A program made the position numbers and the translations under genes. From an uncultured Microbacteriaceae bacterium (GTDB lineage: Bacteria; Actinomycetota; Actinomycetes; Actinomycetales; Microbacteriaceae), in the NCBI GenBank assembly GCA_937872445.1, contig CALMSL010000200.1, forward strand, positions 1 to 55,142: a stretch of DNA of 55,142 nucleotides. Direction: 5' to 3'. Below the pieces are notes generated by a model. The model had not been told where the DNA came from and ran no database searches. It worked only from the letters and a program-made list of their open reading frames with translations. Shown in pieces: positions 42,916 to 52,076 of this stretch; the stretch's first letter is position 1, and each line of letters starts with the position of its first letter.

Positions 42916-43836
42916 TCAGAGCTTGGTGACCTGGTCGAAGCTGAGCTCGACCGGGGTTTCACGTTCGAAGAGCGAGACGAGCACGGTGAGCTTGCCGCTC
43001 TCTGGCTTGATCTCGCTGATGGATCCGGGCAGGCCCGCGAACGAACCTTCCTTGATCGTGATGGTCTCGCCGACCTCGAAGTCGACTTCCTGCGGAATGG
43101 AGCGAGCCGTCGACTTGCCACCCTTCACGCCGGCCTTCGCAGGCGCCTCAACAATCTGCACGAGGCTCTTCAGCATCGAGAACGCTTCCTCGAACCGCAG
43201 CGGCGTCGGATTGTGCGAGTTCCCCACGAAACCGGTCACACCCGGCGTGTGGCGCACGACCGACCAGCTGTCCTCGTTGAGGTCCATGCGCACGAGAACG
43301 TAGCCCGGAATGCGCACACGGTTCACGAGCTTGCGCTGGCCGTTCTTGATTTCGACGACGTCCTCCATGGGCACCTGCACTTCGAACACGAAGTCCTCCA
43401 TGGCCATGCTCACGCGGCGGTTCTCGATGTTCGACTTCACGCGCTTCTCGAATCCGGCGTACGAGTGGATGACGTACCACTTGCCCGGCTTCGCCTTCAG
43501 TTCGGCGCGGAACTCGGCGTACGGGTCGACTTCCTCCTCAGCGACTTCGGCGTCGTTGCCGCCGGCATCCGCCGAGTCCGCCGCATCCGCGGAGTCGGAA
43601 GCAGTGTCGGAGGACGCCTGAACCGCGTCCAGCGCGGCCGCCAGTCCCGCCTCGATGTCACCATCGGCGATGGTGTCGCCGCCCTCGAGGTGCATGGCGC
43701 CCTCCTCTGCGGGGGTGTCCGAGGCGATCTCCTCGGCCAGAACGTCGCCCTCCTGGGCTTCATCCTCCTCAGAGGACTGCTCTGCCGCGGTCGCGAGGTC
43801 GACATCCTCGAGCTCTTCGAACTCTCTGTCAGGCAC
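42916..43836 (-). CDS. nusG: transcription antitermination factor NusG with acidic N-terminal extension
   Basis: 306 residues, against about 180 in E. coli. The NGN domain begins near residue 118 ([20 protein letters not shown]) and the KOW domain follows ([22 protein letters not shown]). The first ~110 residues are Glu/Asp/Ala-rich with few basic residues. Actinobacterial NusG proteins often carry such extensions. It couples RNA polymerase with ribosome and Rho. Between secE and rplK in the conserved order. Confidence 0.97.
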   Translation of the reverse strand: MPDREFEELEDVDLATAAEQSSEEDEAQEGDVLAEEIASDTPAEEGAMHLEGGDTIADGDIEAGLAAALDAVQASSDTASDSADAADSADAGGNDAEVAEEEVDPYAEFRAELKAKPGKWYVIHSYAGFEKRVKSNIENRRVSMAMEDFVFEVQVPMEDVVEIKNGQRKLVNRVRIPGYVLVRMDLNEDSWSVVRHTPGVTGFVGNSHNPTPLRFEEAFSMLKSLVQIVEAPAKAGVKGGKSTARSIPQEVDFEVGETITIKEGSFAGLPGSISEIKPESGKLTVLVSLFERETPVELSFDQVTKL

Positions 43837-43914
43837 TGATTCTCATTCCGTTTCTTGGGGCCGGCCCTCTGGGGCAGGCCGTAGGTATCTGATCGCGCAG
43901 TCGCGCGAAGCTTC

Positions 43915-44193
43915 TTACTTGGTCGGGCCGTTTCCGAAGATGTAACCGACTCCGGTGCCGAACAGCAGGTCAAGCAGCGAAACGATCGCCATCATGAACA
44001 CCACGAACACCAGCACGACGCCGGTGTAGCTGATGAGCTCCCTGCGGGTCGGGGTGATGACCTTCCTGAGCTCGTTCATCACCTGGCGCAGGAACAGCTG
44101 GATCCTGCCAATCGGACCGCGCTTCAGGGCGCGATCCATCTTGGCATTGGCGACGATGTCCTCACTGGGCTCGTCGACTACTCTTCTCGCCAC
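43915..44193 (-). CDS. secE: preprotein translocase subunit SecE
   Basis: 92 residues, one membrane helix (ELISYTGVVLVFVVFMMAIVSLLDLLF) after the amphipathic ELRKVITPTRRE segment that contacts SecY. I chose GTG 44193 over ATG 44241 because GGAAGG lies 8 nt upstream of the GTG and the resulting VARRVVDEPSEDIV start fits relatives. Sits between tRNA-Trp and nusG. Confidence 0.93.
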   Translation of the reverse strand: MARRVVDEPSEDIVANAKMDRALKRGPIGRIQLFLRQVMNELRKVITPTRRELISYTGVVLVFVVFMMAIVSLLDLLFGTGVGYIFGNGPTK

Positions 44194-44278
44194 GTTGGCA
44201 ACCTTCCGGATGGTGTGCAGCCGGCCACGGTGACCGGACATGCTCGCGCTGGCACGGGTTTTCGCCCGTGTCCAACTG

Positions 44279-44351
44279 CAGGGCGGACAGGACTCGAACC
44301 TGCAACCTGCGGTTTTGGAGACCGCTGCTCTACCAATTGAGCCACCGCCCT
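44279..44351 (-). tRNA. tRNA-Trp (anticodon CCA)
   Basis: 73 nt. Acceptor AGGGCGG pairs with CCGCCCT, discriminator G; D-arm with GGTAGAGC; anticodon loop CTCCAAA; T-arm GGTTCGAGTCC. CCA is not encoded. The tRNA-Trp / secE / nusG / rplK / rplA order is conserved in actinobacteria. Confidence 0.97.
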
Positions 44352-44733
44352 AAGCAGCGCCAAACGCCATGATTTCGTGACTGCGGCCCAGGGGTTCTGC
44401 CAAAAAATGGCGCACGAAAGTATGGCAGATTTCAACTACCTCGACCCAGTGTAAGCGACACGGCAACCCCCGCGCAAAGCCCCGAAAGGCTCACAAAATT
44501 TTTTCCCGTTTCCGCGTCATGATCCGGGAGTAGACGAGTCTGTTCAGGTAAGAGGGCAGAGAAACGAATGTACCCACGGTCCCTAACCGTATTCGCCGAT
44601 CCGCTCCTTCAACTCAATAGGACACCGGGAAGCTGTATACAGGCGGCTTCCTTCGTTCCAATAACCCGAGTTGTCGCGATCAGTCGCCTGACAGGTTTCC
44701 TGGATCCGCCATGGATCAAGGAAGGTACCAGCC
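44352..44733. other. 382-base intergenic region upstream of the surface-protein gene
   Basis: It separates the divergent tRNA-Trp/secE unit and the anchor-protein gene, so promoters for both must lie here. An AT-rich AAAATTTTTT run is near 44496-44504 and a small hairpin GGAAGC / GCTTCC at 44628-44651 lies in the predicted leader of the surface-protein gene. I see no ORF with coding character and no riboswitch I can name. Confidence 0.5.
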
Positions 44734-46668
44734 GTGTTCACTACACGAATTCGACGGACTGGAAACTCAGTCGGGAAATCCATCATCACCAGGTCGACCG
44801 CCGTTCTCGGCACCATCGGCATCATCGGCGCTCTCGCCGTGGCGGCACCCGCCGCAGCGAGCGCCACAACCACCCACGCGACGTGGGCCCAGGGCAAGTT
44901 CCTCTCCGGCTCGCTCGCCGGCATCAGCCTCGACACCATCGCCGGCCTCGCACCGGCCACGGCCAGGAACAGCGGAACGCAGGGCACGCAGGAGGTCGTG
45001 GACCCGCTCGGGGTCAGCCTGCTGGGAACCCAGCCCGTGGACGTCGGCGCCATCCGGGTCAGCCCGGATGCGGTGATCGACACCCAGACGCAGGGCGGGG
45101 CGCTCTCCCAGTACGCTCGCGCCGAGAAGACCGGCCTGGCCATCGGCGCCAGCGGTTCCGTCGGCGAGGGCGGGGCCATCGGACCGAATGAGTCCAACCC
45201 GTCCAACGCCCTGACGCTCACGCTCGACCAGCTGATCGGCAGTTCCTACAGCTCCGTGGTCGCGGACCTGAAGCTCGCGGTCCGCGCCATCGCCGCGAAT
45301 GCGCGGGGCACGCTCCAGTCGGTCGATGGCGACTACTACATCGACGGGCTCACGCTCACCTTCACGAGCCCCGCACTCGCCGGAATCTCGGCAACCATCA
45401 CGAAGGCTGTCGGGGATGCGGACGCGAAGCTCGACGCTCTCACCGGACGGAACGGCGAACTCGCGGCAGCACTCAACGCCGCGCTGGTCGCCGCGAATCC
45501 CGCACTGAGCATCGCGGGAAATGCCACGGTGTCGGTCACGCTCAGCCGCAATCTGCAGGCTGCCGTTGCCGAACTGCTCGCGGCCACATGGGGCGGGTCC
45601 GGAGTGAGTTTCAACATCACGACCGGACGGGTGAGCATCGACCTCAACAAGCTCATCGGCGACAACCTCAACAACCTGCCGGTGAACTCGGAGGTTCTCA
45701 CGAGCGCGAATGTCGCCAGAATCGTGTCGACGATTGCGGGCAACGTCACGGAGCTCAGCGATCAGGTGCTCGCCCGCGTCAACGCCGCACTCGGAAACGC
45801 GAAGCTGGACGTGGATGTGGACCTGAACGTGCTCACCGACCAGGCGCCCATCCTCGGCCAGACCTGCCAGTACCAGGACAGCCGGGGGAACATCCTGAGC
45901 GACGTGCTCGGCAAACTGCTCGGCACCCTCATCTGCACGCCGACCAGCACGGCACTGCCCGCGCTGAAGACGTCCGCGGCGGTTGACGTGCACGGCACGG
46001 TATCGCAGATCCTGAACGGTACGGCACCGGCGACGGCCAGCGCGCAGGTGCTCGGTGTTCCGCTCGCGCTGAGCACCGAACGGATCCTGGCGCCGCTCGG
46101 CCAGGTCGTGAAGCACCGCATCTACGATGCCGGCGGCATCGTTACGGGGCTTCGCGGCCTCCTCGACGGCCCGTTGCTCGCCCAGGCGAACTCGTGCCTG
46201 CTCGGATCGACCGGCATCCAGGCGTTGCTGTCGAACATCCTCTCCATCAGGGTCAACCTGCAGGAGACGAGACTGAGCGGCGGCGGACTGTCGGTGGCCA
46301 CCAACACGGTGTTCACGGAGACGGCGATGCGGGTGGCGGTGGCGAAATCCACTCGCTCCGGCGGGCTCACCACGCTGAGCCTCGCCTCCGCCTCGGTCGC
46401 CCCCACAGTGGTCAGCAGCGTTCCCGGCGAGCCGGGAACCACCGGCGGGCCCGGCACGCCCGGCGGACCCGGAACCACCGGCGACCCGGGAGACCCGGGC
46501 ACCGTGCCGGCCGGTGAAGTGGGTGCGGAAAGCGTGACCGCCGGCTCGCTCGCCTACACGGGCGTCGCCATCGGCTCGGCGATCGCCGCACTGCTTGGAT
46601 TCCTGATCACCGGCGCATGGCTCGCACGAAAGGGCTATCGGCGAAACCACCCAACGCTCGTGCCCTAG
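44734..46668 (+). CDS. wall-anchored surface protein, choice-of-anchor G type, with collagen-like stalk
   Basis: 644 residues. Signal peptide (~18-43, ending AAPAAASA), a ~520-residue beta-rich domain of choice-of-anchor G type, then a Gly-Pro-Thr stalk with collagen-like G-x-y triplets ([16 protein letters not shown] ... DPGDPGT, ~565-592), and a C-terminal sorting signal LAYTG, hydrophobic helix and KGYRR tail. The LAxTG motif points to a class E sortase rather than LPxTG sortase A. GTG 44734 follows AAGGAAGG by 8 nt. It should be displayed on the cell surface; ligand unknown. Confidence 0.85.
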   Translation: MFTTRIRRTGNSVGKSIITRSTAVLGTIGIIGALAVAAPAAASATTTHATWAQGKFLSGSLAGISLDTIAGLAPATARNSGTQGTQEVVDPLGVSLLGTQPVDVGAIRVSPDAVIDTQTQGGALSQYARAEKTGLAIGASGSVGEGGAIGPNESNPSNALTLTLDQLIGSSYSSVVADLKLAVRAIAANARGTLQSVDGDYYIDGLTLTFTSPALAGISATITKAVGDADAKLDALTGRNGELAAALNAALVAANPALSIAGNATVSVTLSRNLQAAVAELLAATWGGSGVSFNITTGRVSIDLNKLIGDNLNNLPVNSEVLTSANVARIVSTIAGNVTELSDQVLARVNAALGNAKLDVDVDLNVLTDQAPILGQTCQYQDSRGNILSDVLGKLLGTLICTPTSTALPALKTSAAVDVHGTVSQILNGTAPATASAQVLGVPLALSTERILAPLGQVVKHRIYDAGGIVTGLRGLLDGPLLAQANSCLLGSTGIQALLSNILSIRVNLQETRLSGGGLSVATNTVFTETAMRVAVAKSTRSGGLTTLSLASASVAPTVVSSVPGEPGTTGGPGTPGGPGTTGDPGDPGTVPAGEVGAESVTAGSLAYTGVAIGSAIAALLGFLITGAWLARKGYRRNHPTLVP

Positions 46669-46690
46669 GCCGAGAGGTCGCCGGTGACGG

Positions 46691-46720
46691 CGCGACCGGG
46701 GTTTCCCGACCCCGGTCGCG
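46691..46720 (+). terminator. terminator after the surface-protein gene
   Basis: 11-bp GC stem CGCGACCGGGG / CCCCGGTCGCG with an 8-nt loop, followed by TTCGTGCTTT, starting 22 nt past the stop codon. Confidence 0.75.
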
Positions 46721-46742
46721 TTCGTGCTTTACGCTGGAACCT

Positions 46743-47945
46743 GTGACCAGTGAACACGCACGAATCTCACACCGCATTGCCGCCATCGCCGAGTCGGCGA
46801 CGCTCAAAGTCGATGCGAAAGCGAAAGCGCTGAAAGCTGAAGGCCGGCCCATCATTTCCTACGCGGCGGGTGAGCCGGACTTCGTGACGCCGTCGAACGT
46901 CGTGGATGCCGCATCCGCTGCCGTCCTCGACCCGCGCAACTACCGCTACACCCCCGCGGCCGGGCTGCCCGAGCTGCGCGAGGCGATCGCGGAGAAAACC
47001 CGCAGGGACAGCGGCCTCGCGGTCGACGCATCCCGGGTCATCGTCACGAACGGTGGAAAGCAGGCCGTGTACCAGTCGATCGCGACCGTCGTCGACGACG
47101 GGGACGAGGTCATCCTGCCGTCGCCGTACTGGACCACCTACCCGGAGGTCATCAAGCTCGCCGGAGGGGTGCCCGTCGAAGTGTTCGCCGGTGCCGACCA
47201 GGGCTACAAGGTGACGGTCGAGCAGCTGGAGGCGGCGCGCACCCCCAGAACGAAGCTGCTCATTTTCGTGTCGCCGTCCAACCCGACGGGTGCGGTGTAC
47301 TCGCCGCAGGAGACCACCGCCATCGGCACCTGGGCGCTCGAGCACGGCATTTGGGTGATGACCGACGAGATCTACCAGAACCTCGTGTACGACGGCGTGA
47401 AGGCCGTCTCCATCGTGGAGGCCGTGCCGGAGCTTGCCGAGCAGACTCTGCTCGTGAACGGTGTCGCCAAGAGCTACGCGATGACCGGATGGCGGCTCGG
47501 CTGGATGGTCGGGCCCGCGGATGCCATCAAGGGCGCCGCGAACATGCAGTCGCACCTCACCTCCAACGTGTCCAACATTTCGCAGCGGGCGGCGCTCGCG
47601 GCGCTCACCGGCCCGCAGGAAACCGTCGAGCTCATGCGGCAGTCGTTCGAGCGCCGCCGGAACGTCATCATCGAGGAGCTGAACAAGATCGAGGGCGTCC
47701 ACGCGCCCATGCCGCACGGCGCGTTCTACGCGTATGCGGATGTGACGGCGCTGCTCGGGCGCAACTGGGGCGGGGTGAAGGCGACGACGTCGCTCGAGCT
47801 CGCGGATCTCATCCTGGAGCAGGCGGAGGTCGCGGTGGTGCCGGGCGAAGCGTTCGGACCGAGCGGATACCTGCGGCTCTCCTACGCGCTCGGCGACGAG
47901 CCGCTGCTCGAGGGCATCCAGCGCCTGCAGCGCCTGTTCAGCTAG
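46743..47945 (+). CDS. PLP-dependent aminotransferase class I/II (aspartate aminotransferase type)
   Basis: 400 residues. Typical motifs are [50 protein letters not shown], the PLP lysine in [16 protein letters not shown] and the C-terminal LRLSYAL Arg. It belongs to the Igamma subgroup of AspAT. GTG 46743 is 7 nt after TACGCT, consistent with leaderless expression; no Shine-Dalgarno is seen. A strong 22-bp hairpin starts 21 nt past its stop. Confidence 0.93.
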   Translation: MTSEHARISHRIAAIAESATLKVDAKAKALKAEGRPIISYAAGEPDFVTPSNVVDAASAAVLDPRNYRYTPAAGLPELREAIAEKTRRDSGLAVDASRVIVTNGGKQAVYQSIATVVDDGDEVILPSPYWTTYPEVIKLAGGVPVEVFAGADQGYKVTVEQLEAARTPRTKLLIFVSPSNPTGAVYSPQETTAIGTWALEHGIWVMTDEIYQNLVYDGVKAVSIVEAVPELAEQTLLVNGVAKSYAMTGWRLGWMVGPADAIKGAANMQSHLTSNVSNISQRAALAALTGPQETVELMRQSFERRRNVIIEELNKIEGVHAPMPHGAFYAYADVTALLGRNWGGVKATTSLELADLILEQAEVAVVPGEAFGPSGYLRLSYALGDEPLLEGIQRLQRLFS

Positions 47946-47966
47946 CCAGCCGCCCGCTGAGCATCC

Positions 47967-48025
47967 CTGAGGGGTCCCAAAGTGCCCTTCCGCACGCCTT
48001 TAGAGGGCACTTTGGGACCCCTCAG
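47967..48025. repeat. long palindromic element 1 (22-bp perfect arms)
   Basis: Arms 47967-47988 (CTGAGGGGTCCCAAAGTGCC...) and 48004-48025 are perfectly complementary over 22 bp, loop 15 nt. Its TGAGGGGTCC and AAAGTGCCCTTCC segments recur in the element at 54301. It may double as a terminator for the aminotransferase gene, though no T-run follows. Confidence 0.85.
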
Positions 48026-48080
48026 CGGTGTTGTGGGTAATTAGGGAGGGTGAGCCCCTGCGTGTGAAAGCCTTTCGGCC

Positions 48081-48980
48081 ATGCCTCGGATTCCCGTCCC
48101 GATAAGCGTGCTTTCCGCATCCTTCACGACACGCCAAGGGCGCGCGGCCGGCCTTGGTAAGCACCGAATGCGTGGCACAGATCTCGACAAGCCGTTTCAT
48201 GGCATCCGCACCATCGGTCCTGCGACCACGATTGACGAACTCGCGCGGGCATTCCAGCAGGGTGCAACAGAATGTGCGTTCTTCTGCGGCATCACTGCCG
48301 CGATGATCCTTCGAGTTCCACTGCCGCAGCGCCACGAGCAATCACGGCTTTTGCATGTCGCCGTCCCGGCGCCTCGTCGAGCGCCGAAAGCTCGCGGCAC
48401 GATCGGCCACAAGTTCCACATCAGAGACGACGAGGTGCGTGAGTGGCACGGGCTGGGGGTTACGACGCCGGAACGCACCTGGTGCGACCTTGCCTCGACC
48501 CTGTCGGTTCCCGACCTGGTTGCCGCGGGAGACTATCTGATCCATCATCGGCTCCCGTTCACCACGGCCGAGCGCCTCGAAGAGGCGGTCGCGGGTTACG
48601 CTGGTCGCCGCGGCAAGCCCGCATTGCGTGCCGCCCTCCCGCTTCTCAATGACCGATCCGAGTCGCGACGGGAGTCGCTCCTTCGCGTTCTCGTCGTGAC
48701 CGCGGGCATTCCGGGCGCCGCGGCAAACCAGTGGATCACGACATCCGGCGGCTACCGATATCGAGGCGACCTCGTCATCCGCAGGAAGAAGGTCGTGATC
48801 GAGTACCAAAGCCGCTTCCACGACGAGTCGAAGGAGTTCCGCGCGGACATGACGCGGATCTCGCGCCTTGAAGCCGATGGCTGGTTCGTGATGCAGGTCA
48901 ACAACGATGACCTGAGCAACCCGCGCGACCTGGCGCAGCGCATCCGCACTGTGCTCCGAGGTCGTCTGAGCGTGGCGTGA
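48081..48980 (+). CDS. DUF559/Vsr-like endonuclease-domain protein with N-terminal AbiEi-like region
   Basis: 299 residues. The C-terminal ~110 residues show the PD-(D/E)xK fold typical of DUF559-type proteins: ESLLRVLVVTAGIP, YRGDLVIRRKKVVIEYQS (D and E), HDESKEFRADMTRISRLEADGWFVMQV. The N-terminal part resembles the AbiEi antitoxin-like region common in these actinobacterial proteins (VTTPERTWCDLAS). These genes are numerous and variable in actinobacteria and of unproven role. The stop TGA (48978) is the first triplet of a palindromic element. Confidence 0.75.
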   Translation: MPRIPVPISVLSASFTTRQGRAAGLGKHRMRGTDLDKPFHGIRTIGPATTIDELARAFQQGATECAFFCGITAAMILRVPLPQRHEQSRLLHVAVPAPRRAPKARGTIGHKFHIRDDEVREWHGLGVTTPERTWCDLASTLSVPDLVAAGDYLIHHRLPFTTAERLEEAVAGYAGRRGKPALRAALPLLNDRSESRRESLLRVLVVTAGIPGAAANQWITTSGGYRYRGDLVIRRKKVVIEYQSRFHDESKEFRADMTRISRLEADGWFVMQVNNDDLSNPRDLAQRIRTVLRGRLSVA

Positions 48981-49034
48981 GTTGCGATTTTCGGCCCTTC
49001 GCGCGTGCAGGGAAGGGCACAAACTCGCAACTCA
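48978..49034. repeat. long palindromic element 2 (23-nt arms, 3 mismatches)
   Basis: Arms 48978-49000 and 49012-49034: outer TGAGTTGCGA / TCGCAACTCA perfect, inner CGGCCCTTC / GAAGGGCAC with two mismatches, loop 11 nt. The inner half and loop match the element at 54301 almost base for base, whereas the outer arms differ in sequence but remain paired. Confidence 0.85.
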
Positions 49035-49140
49035 GTGGATGTGCGACGGGTAATGGCGGCGAGGGTCAACCGGTCGGTGGATGCGGAATCCCACCGGATG
49101 ACCGCTACCGCGCGCACCCCGCGGCGACCACGATGGTGGC

Positions 49141-50025
49141 ATGACAAATTCTGACAGCGTCGTGAGCGTGACCGACCTCCGCAAAAACTATGGTGGCGTG
49201 ACGGGGCTCGACGGCGTGACCTTCGACATCCGCCGCGGCGAAACGTTCGCCCTGCTCGGGCCGAACGGCGCCGGCAAATCCACCACGATCGAAATCCTGG
49301 AAGGGTACCGCGACCGCACGAGCGGCGACGCCAGCGTGCTCGGCATCGACCCGCAGCGGGGAGGCATCGACTGGAAAGCACGGATCGGCATCGTCCTGCA
49401 GAGCACGGGTGAGAGCGGAAACGTGACCGTCCAAGAGCAGCTAACCCACTTCGCCGGTTACTACCCGAATCCCCGTGATATCAACGAAGTTATTGACGCC
49501 GTGGGCCTGCGAGAGAAGGCAAAGACCCGCATCGGCAAGCTTTCCGGCGGTCAGCGTCGGCGCGTGGATGTCGCCCTCGGCATCATCGGGCGCCCCGAGC
49601 TGCTGTTCCTGGACGAGCCCACCACGGGATTCGACCCTGAGGCGCGCCGGCAGTTCTGGACGCTCATCGACGGCCTGAAAGCCGACGGGACGAGCATCCT
49701 GCTCACGACCCACTACCTCGACGAGGCGGCCCACCTCGCCGACCGCGCGGCGGTCATCAATGGCGGCCGCATCGTCGACATGGGCACGATCAGCGAGATC
49801 GGCGGCGCGGAAGCCCGCGTGCCGGTCGTCCGCTGGAACGACGGCAGCACGAAACGGGAGCAGCGCACGCACGAACCCGCGGCGCTGGTCGCGCACCTTC
49901 GCACCGACCTGGGTGGGGAACCGGACGGCCTCGAGGTCATCCGTCCCAGCCTGGAAGACATCTATCTGAACCTCGTCGGCGCGAGCCGCGCCGACGCACT
50001 CACCACAGAGGCGGCACTCGCATGA
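49141..50025 (+). CDS. ABC-2 exporter ATPase (DrrA type)
   Basis: 294 residues. Walker A GPNGAGKST (40-48), signature LSGGQRRRVDVAL, Walker B LLFLDEPTTGFDPE and the H-loop LLTTHYLDEAA; the ~80-residue C-terminal tail is typical of DrrA-like ATPases. It energises the permease encoded by the next gene, overlapping by 4 nt. The pair sits before a two-component system, an arrangement common for exporters that remove antibiotics or peptides. Confidence 0.92.
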   Translation: MTNSDSVVSVTDLRKNYGGVTGLDGVTFDIRRGETFALLGPNGAGKSTTIEILEGYRDRTSGDASVLGIDPQRGGIDWKARIGIVLQSTGESGNVTVQEQLTHFAGYYPNPRDINEVIDAVGLREKAKTRIGKLSGGQRRRVDVALGIIGRPELLFLDEPTTGFDPEARRQFWTLIDGLKADGTSILLTTHYLDEAAHLADRAAVINGGRIVDMGTISEIGGAEARVPVVRWNDGSTKREQRTHEPAALVAHLRTDLGGEPDGLEVIRPSLEDIYLNLVGASRADALTTEAALA

Positions 50026-50900
50026 CAACCCTGACCACGACCAACGGCACGACCGGCACCGGCCCGGCGCAGCACACCGACACGCTCGGCCGCGCCATCC
50101 GACTCGGCATCTCCCGCATCGGCTACGAACTGAAGGTGTATGCCCGCCAGGGCGACTCCGTGTTCTTCACGTTCCTGTTCCCGATCCTCATGCTCTCGAT
50201 CTTCGCGGTCGCGTTCAGCGGCATGGGCAACCTCGGCGCAGCTCCCGACGGCACGGGCGGCATCTCCTGGGCGGCGTACTACCTGCCCGGAATGATCGCG
50301 GCCGGGATGCTCCTGAGCGGCGTGCAGAACCTCGGCGTCGACATTGCCACCGAGAAGGGCGACGGCACGCTCAAGCGCCTCGGCGGATCCCCGCTGCCGG
50401 TGATCTCCTACTTCATCGGCAAAATCGGCATGGTGTTTTTGAGCGCCATTGTGCAGGCGGGGCTCATCCTTCTGGTCGCGCGCGTCGGATTCAACGTCGA
50501 GCTGCCCACCGATCCGAACAAGTGGCTGCTGTTCGCCTGGGTGTTCCTCCTCGGCGTGATCACAAGCTGCGTGCTCGGGATCGCCCTGTCGGCACTCCCC
50601 CGCAGCGGAAAGAGCGCAACGGCGGTCGTCATCCCGATCGTGCTGCTGCTGCAGTTCATCTCGGGCGTGTACCTGCAGTTCACGATGCTGCCGGAGTGGT
50701 TGCAGAACTTCGCAAGCGTGTTCCCGCTCAAGTGGATGGCGCAGGGCATGCGCGCGGTGTTCCTCCCGGAATCCTTTGCCACGCTCGAACAGGGCGGCAC
50801 CTGGAACCTTCCGTGGGTGGCGATCATCATGGGCGTGTGGTTCGTGGTGGGGCTCCTGCTCACCCGGATGACGTTCCGCTGGATCCGCAAAGACACCTGA
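50022..50900 (+). CDS. ABC-2 type permease (DrrB type)
   Basis: 292 residues with six predicted membrane helices (first around 42-65 in FFTFLFPILMLSIFAVAF). The central LSGVQNLGVDIATEKGDGTLKRLGGSPL is the ABC-2 motif that follows the second helix. It forms the channel with DrrA-like ATPase. The histidine kinase gene starts 24 nt downstream. Confidence 0.9.
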   Translation: MTTLTTTNGTTGTGPAQHTDTLGRAIRLGISRIGYELKVYARQGDSVFFTFLFPILMLSIFAVAFSGMGNLGAAPDGTGGISWAAYYLPGMIAAGMLLSGVQNLGVDIATEKGDGTLKRLGGSPLPVISYFIGKIGMVFLSAIVQAGLILLVARVGFNVELPTDPNKWLLFAWVFLLGVITSCVLGIALSALPRSGKSATAVVIPIVLLLQFISGVYLQFTMLPEWLQNFASVFPLKWMAQGMRAVFLPESFATLEQGGTWNLPWVAIIMGVWFVVGLLLTRMTFRWIRKDT

Positions 50901-50924
50901 GCCGCAATCAGGGAGAATCGACTG

Positions 50925-52076
50925 ATGGAGAACCCGAAGTGGTGGCATGTGGCGGTGGGAGTCGTCACCGTCGTGCTCACCGTGATGCTCTTCTTCATCG
51001 AGAATCTCAGCCCGGTGCGGATCGCGGGCGCGCTTGCGGCGCTCGCCGTGTTCGCGGTCAGCTGGTACACGATCGGGAGGCTCGCGTGGACGCGCCGCTG
51101 GGCCGCCGTCGCATTCCTCGTCATCATGATCGTGAGCGCCGGGGTCGCGGCAAGCTTCTACCCGGCGATGGCGGTCATCCAGTGCATCGCGTTTCCGCTG
51201 GTCTGGGTGATCACGCGGGAGTTGCGTGACGCCATCCTCGCGAACATCGCCCTGGCACTGTCGGTGGGCATCGGGCTCGCGATCAGTTTCGGGCTCACCC
51301 CGGAGTCGGCGCTGCAGGCGGCATTCACGGCAGCGCTGTCCCTCGGCTTCAGCATCGCCCTCGGATTGTGGATCACCCGCATCTTCGACCTCGCCGCGGA
51401 ACGGCAGGAACTCATCGACGACCTCCGCGCCGCTCAAGGTCAGCTCGCGGCGATGCACAGGGACGCCGGCGTCACGAGCGAACGGGAACGTCTTTCCCGG
51501 GAACTGCACGACACGATCGCGCAAAGCCTCACCGGGCTCGTCATGCTCGTGCAGGGCGCGCGCCGCGACTTGGATGCCGGCGACAGCGAGGCGGCGAAGG
51601 CCGCACTCGCCATGATCGAGGAGAACACACGGGAGACGCTCGTGGAGACGCGCTCGCTCGTCGCATCCGGAGCGGCTGTGGAGGTGCCGGGCGGATTCGT
51701 CCCCGCGCTTCACCGACTCGCTGAACGCTTCGAGCGCGAGACCGGCGTGACGGTTTCGGTGGCCGCGAGCGACATCCCCGCGCTCGACCGCGGAAGCGAA
51801 GTGGTGCTGCTGCGGTGCACGCAGGAGGCACTCGCGAACATCCGGAAGCACGCGAATGCGGACACCGTGACGCTCACGGCAACGGGGAACGGCCGCGACG
51901 TGGAGTTGCGTGTCGCCGACGACGGCGTGGGGTTCCGGGATGGCCAGAACAGCGGAGGTTTCGGGCTCGCCGGAATGCGGGAGCGGCTCGCCCTCGTCGA
52001 CGGCTCCCTCGACGTGGAAACCAGCGACGACGGCACGGTCCTGACCGCGCGGGTGCCCGCCGTGGTGCCGGCATGA
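50925..52076 (+). CDS. NarL-family sensor histidine kinase
   Basis: 383 residues. Six closely spaced hydrophobic helices (10-150) without a large external sensor domain, then a HisKA_3 box with phosphorylated H195 (RERLSRELHDTIAQSLTG), and a HATPase domain with N-box CTQEALANIRKHANA and G-boxes VADDGVGF and GGFGLAGMRERL. Such intramembrane-sensing kinases beside ABC exporters often monitor envelope stress or the exporter itself. The response regulator gene overlaps by 4 nt. Confidence 0.93.
   Translation: MENPKWWHVAVGVVTVVLTVMLFFIENLSPVRIAGALAALAVFAVSWYTIGRLAWTRRWAAVAFLVIMIVSAGVAASFYPAMAVIQCIAFPLVWVITRELRDAILANIALALSVGIGLAISFGLTPESALQAAFTAALSLGFSIALGLWITRIFDLAAERQELIDDLRAAQGQLAAMHRDAGVTSERERLSRELHDTIAQSLTGLVMLVQGARRDLDAGDSEAAKAALAMIEENTRETLVETRSLVASGAAVEVPGGFVPALHRLAERFERETGVTVSVAASDIPALDRGSEVVLLRCTQEALANIRKHANADTVTLTATGNGRDVELRVADDGVGFRDGQNSGGFGLAGMRERLALVDGSLDVETSDDGTVLTARVPAVVPA

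Noticed and set aside
44279-44351. tRNA-Trp as an integration site of a mobile element
   Set aside because: No integrase gene, no duplicated tRNA 3' end, and the flanking genes are in conserved order.
44352-44733. Possible c-di-AMP (ydaO) riboswitch before the surface-protein gene
   Set aside because: The conserved core segments of that class could not be found; only a weak hairpin is present.
44767-46650. 627-codon minus-strand open frame opposite the surface-protein gene
   Set aside because: The plus strand has signal peptide, stalk and sorting signal, whereas the minus frame has none of a protein's features.
49962-51851. 629-codon minus-strand open frame
   Set aside because: Antisense to the ABC permease and histidine kinase genes; no domain, His/Arg/Asp-rich composition.
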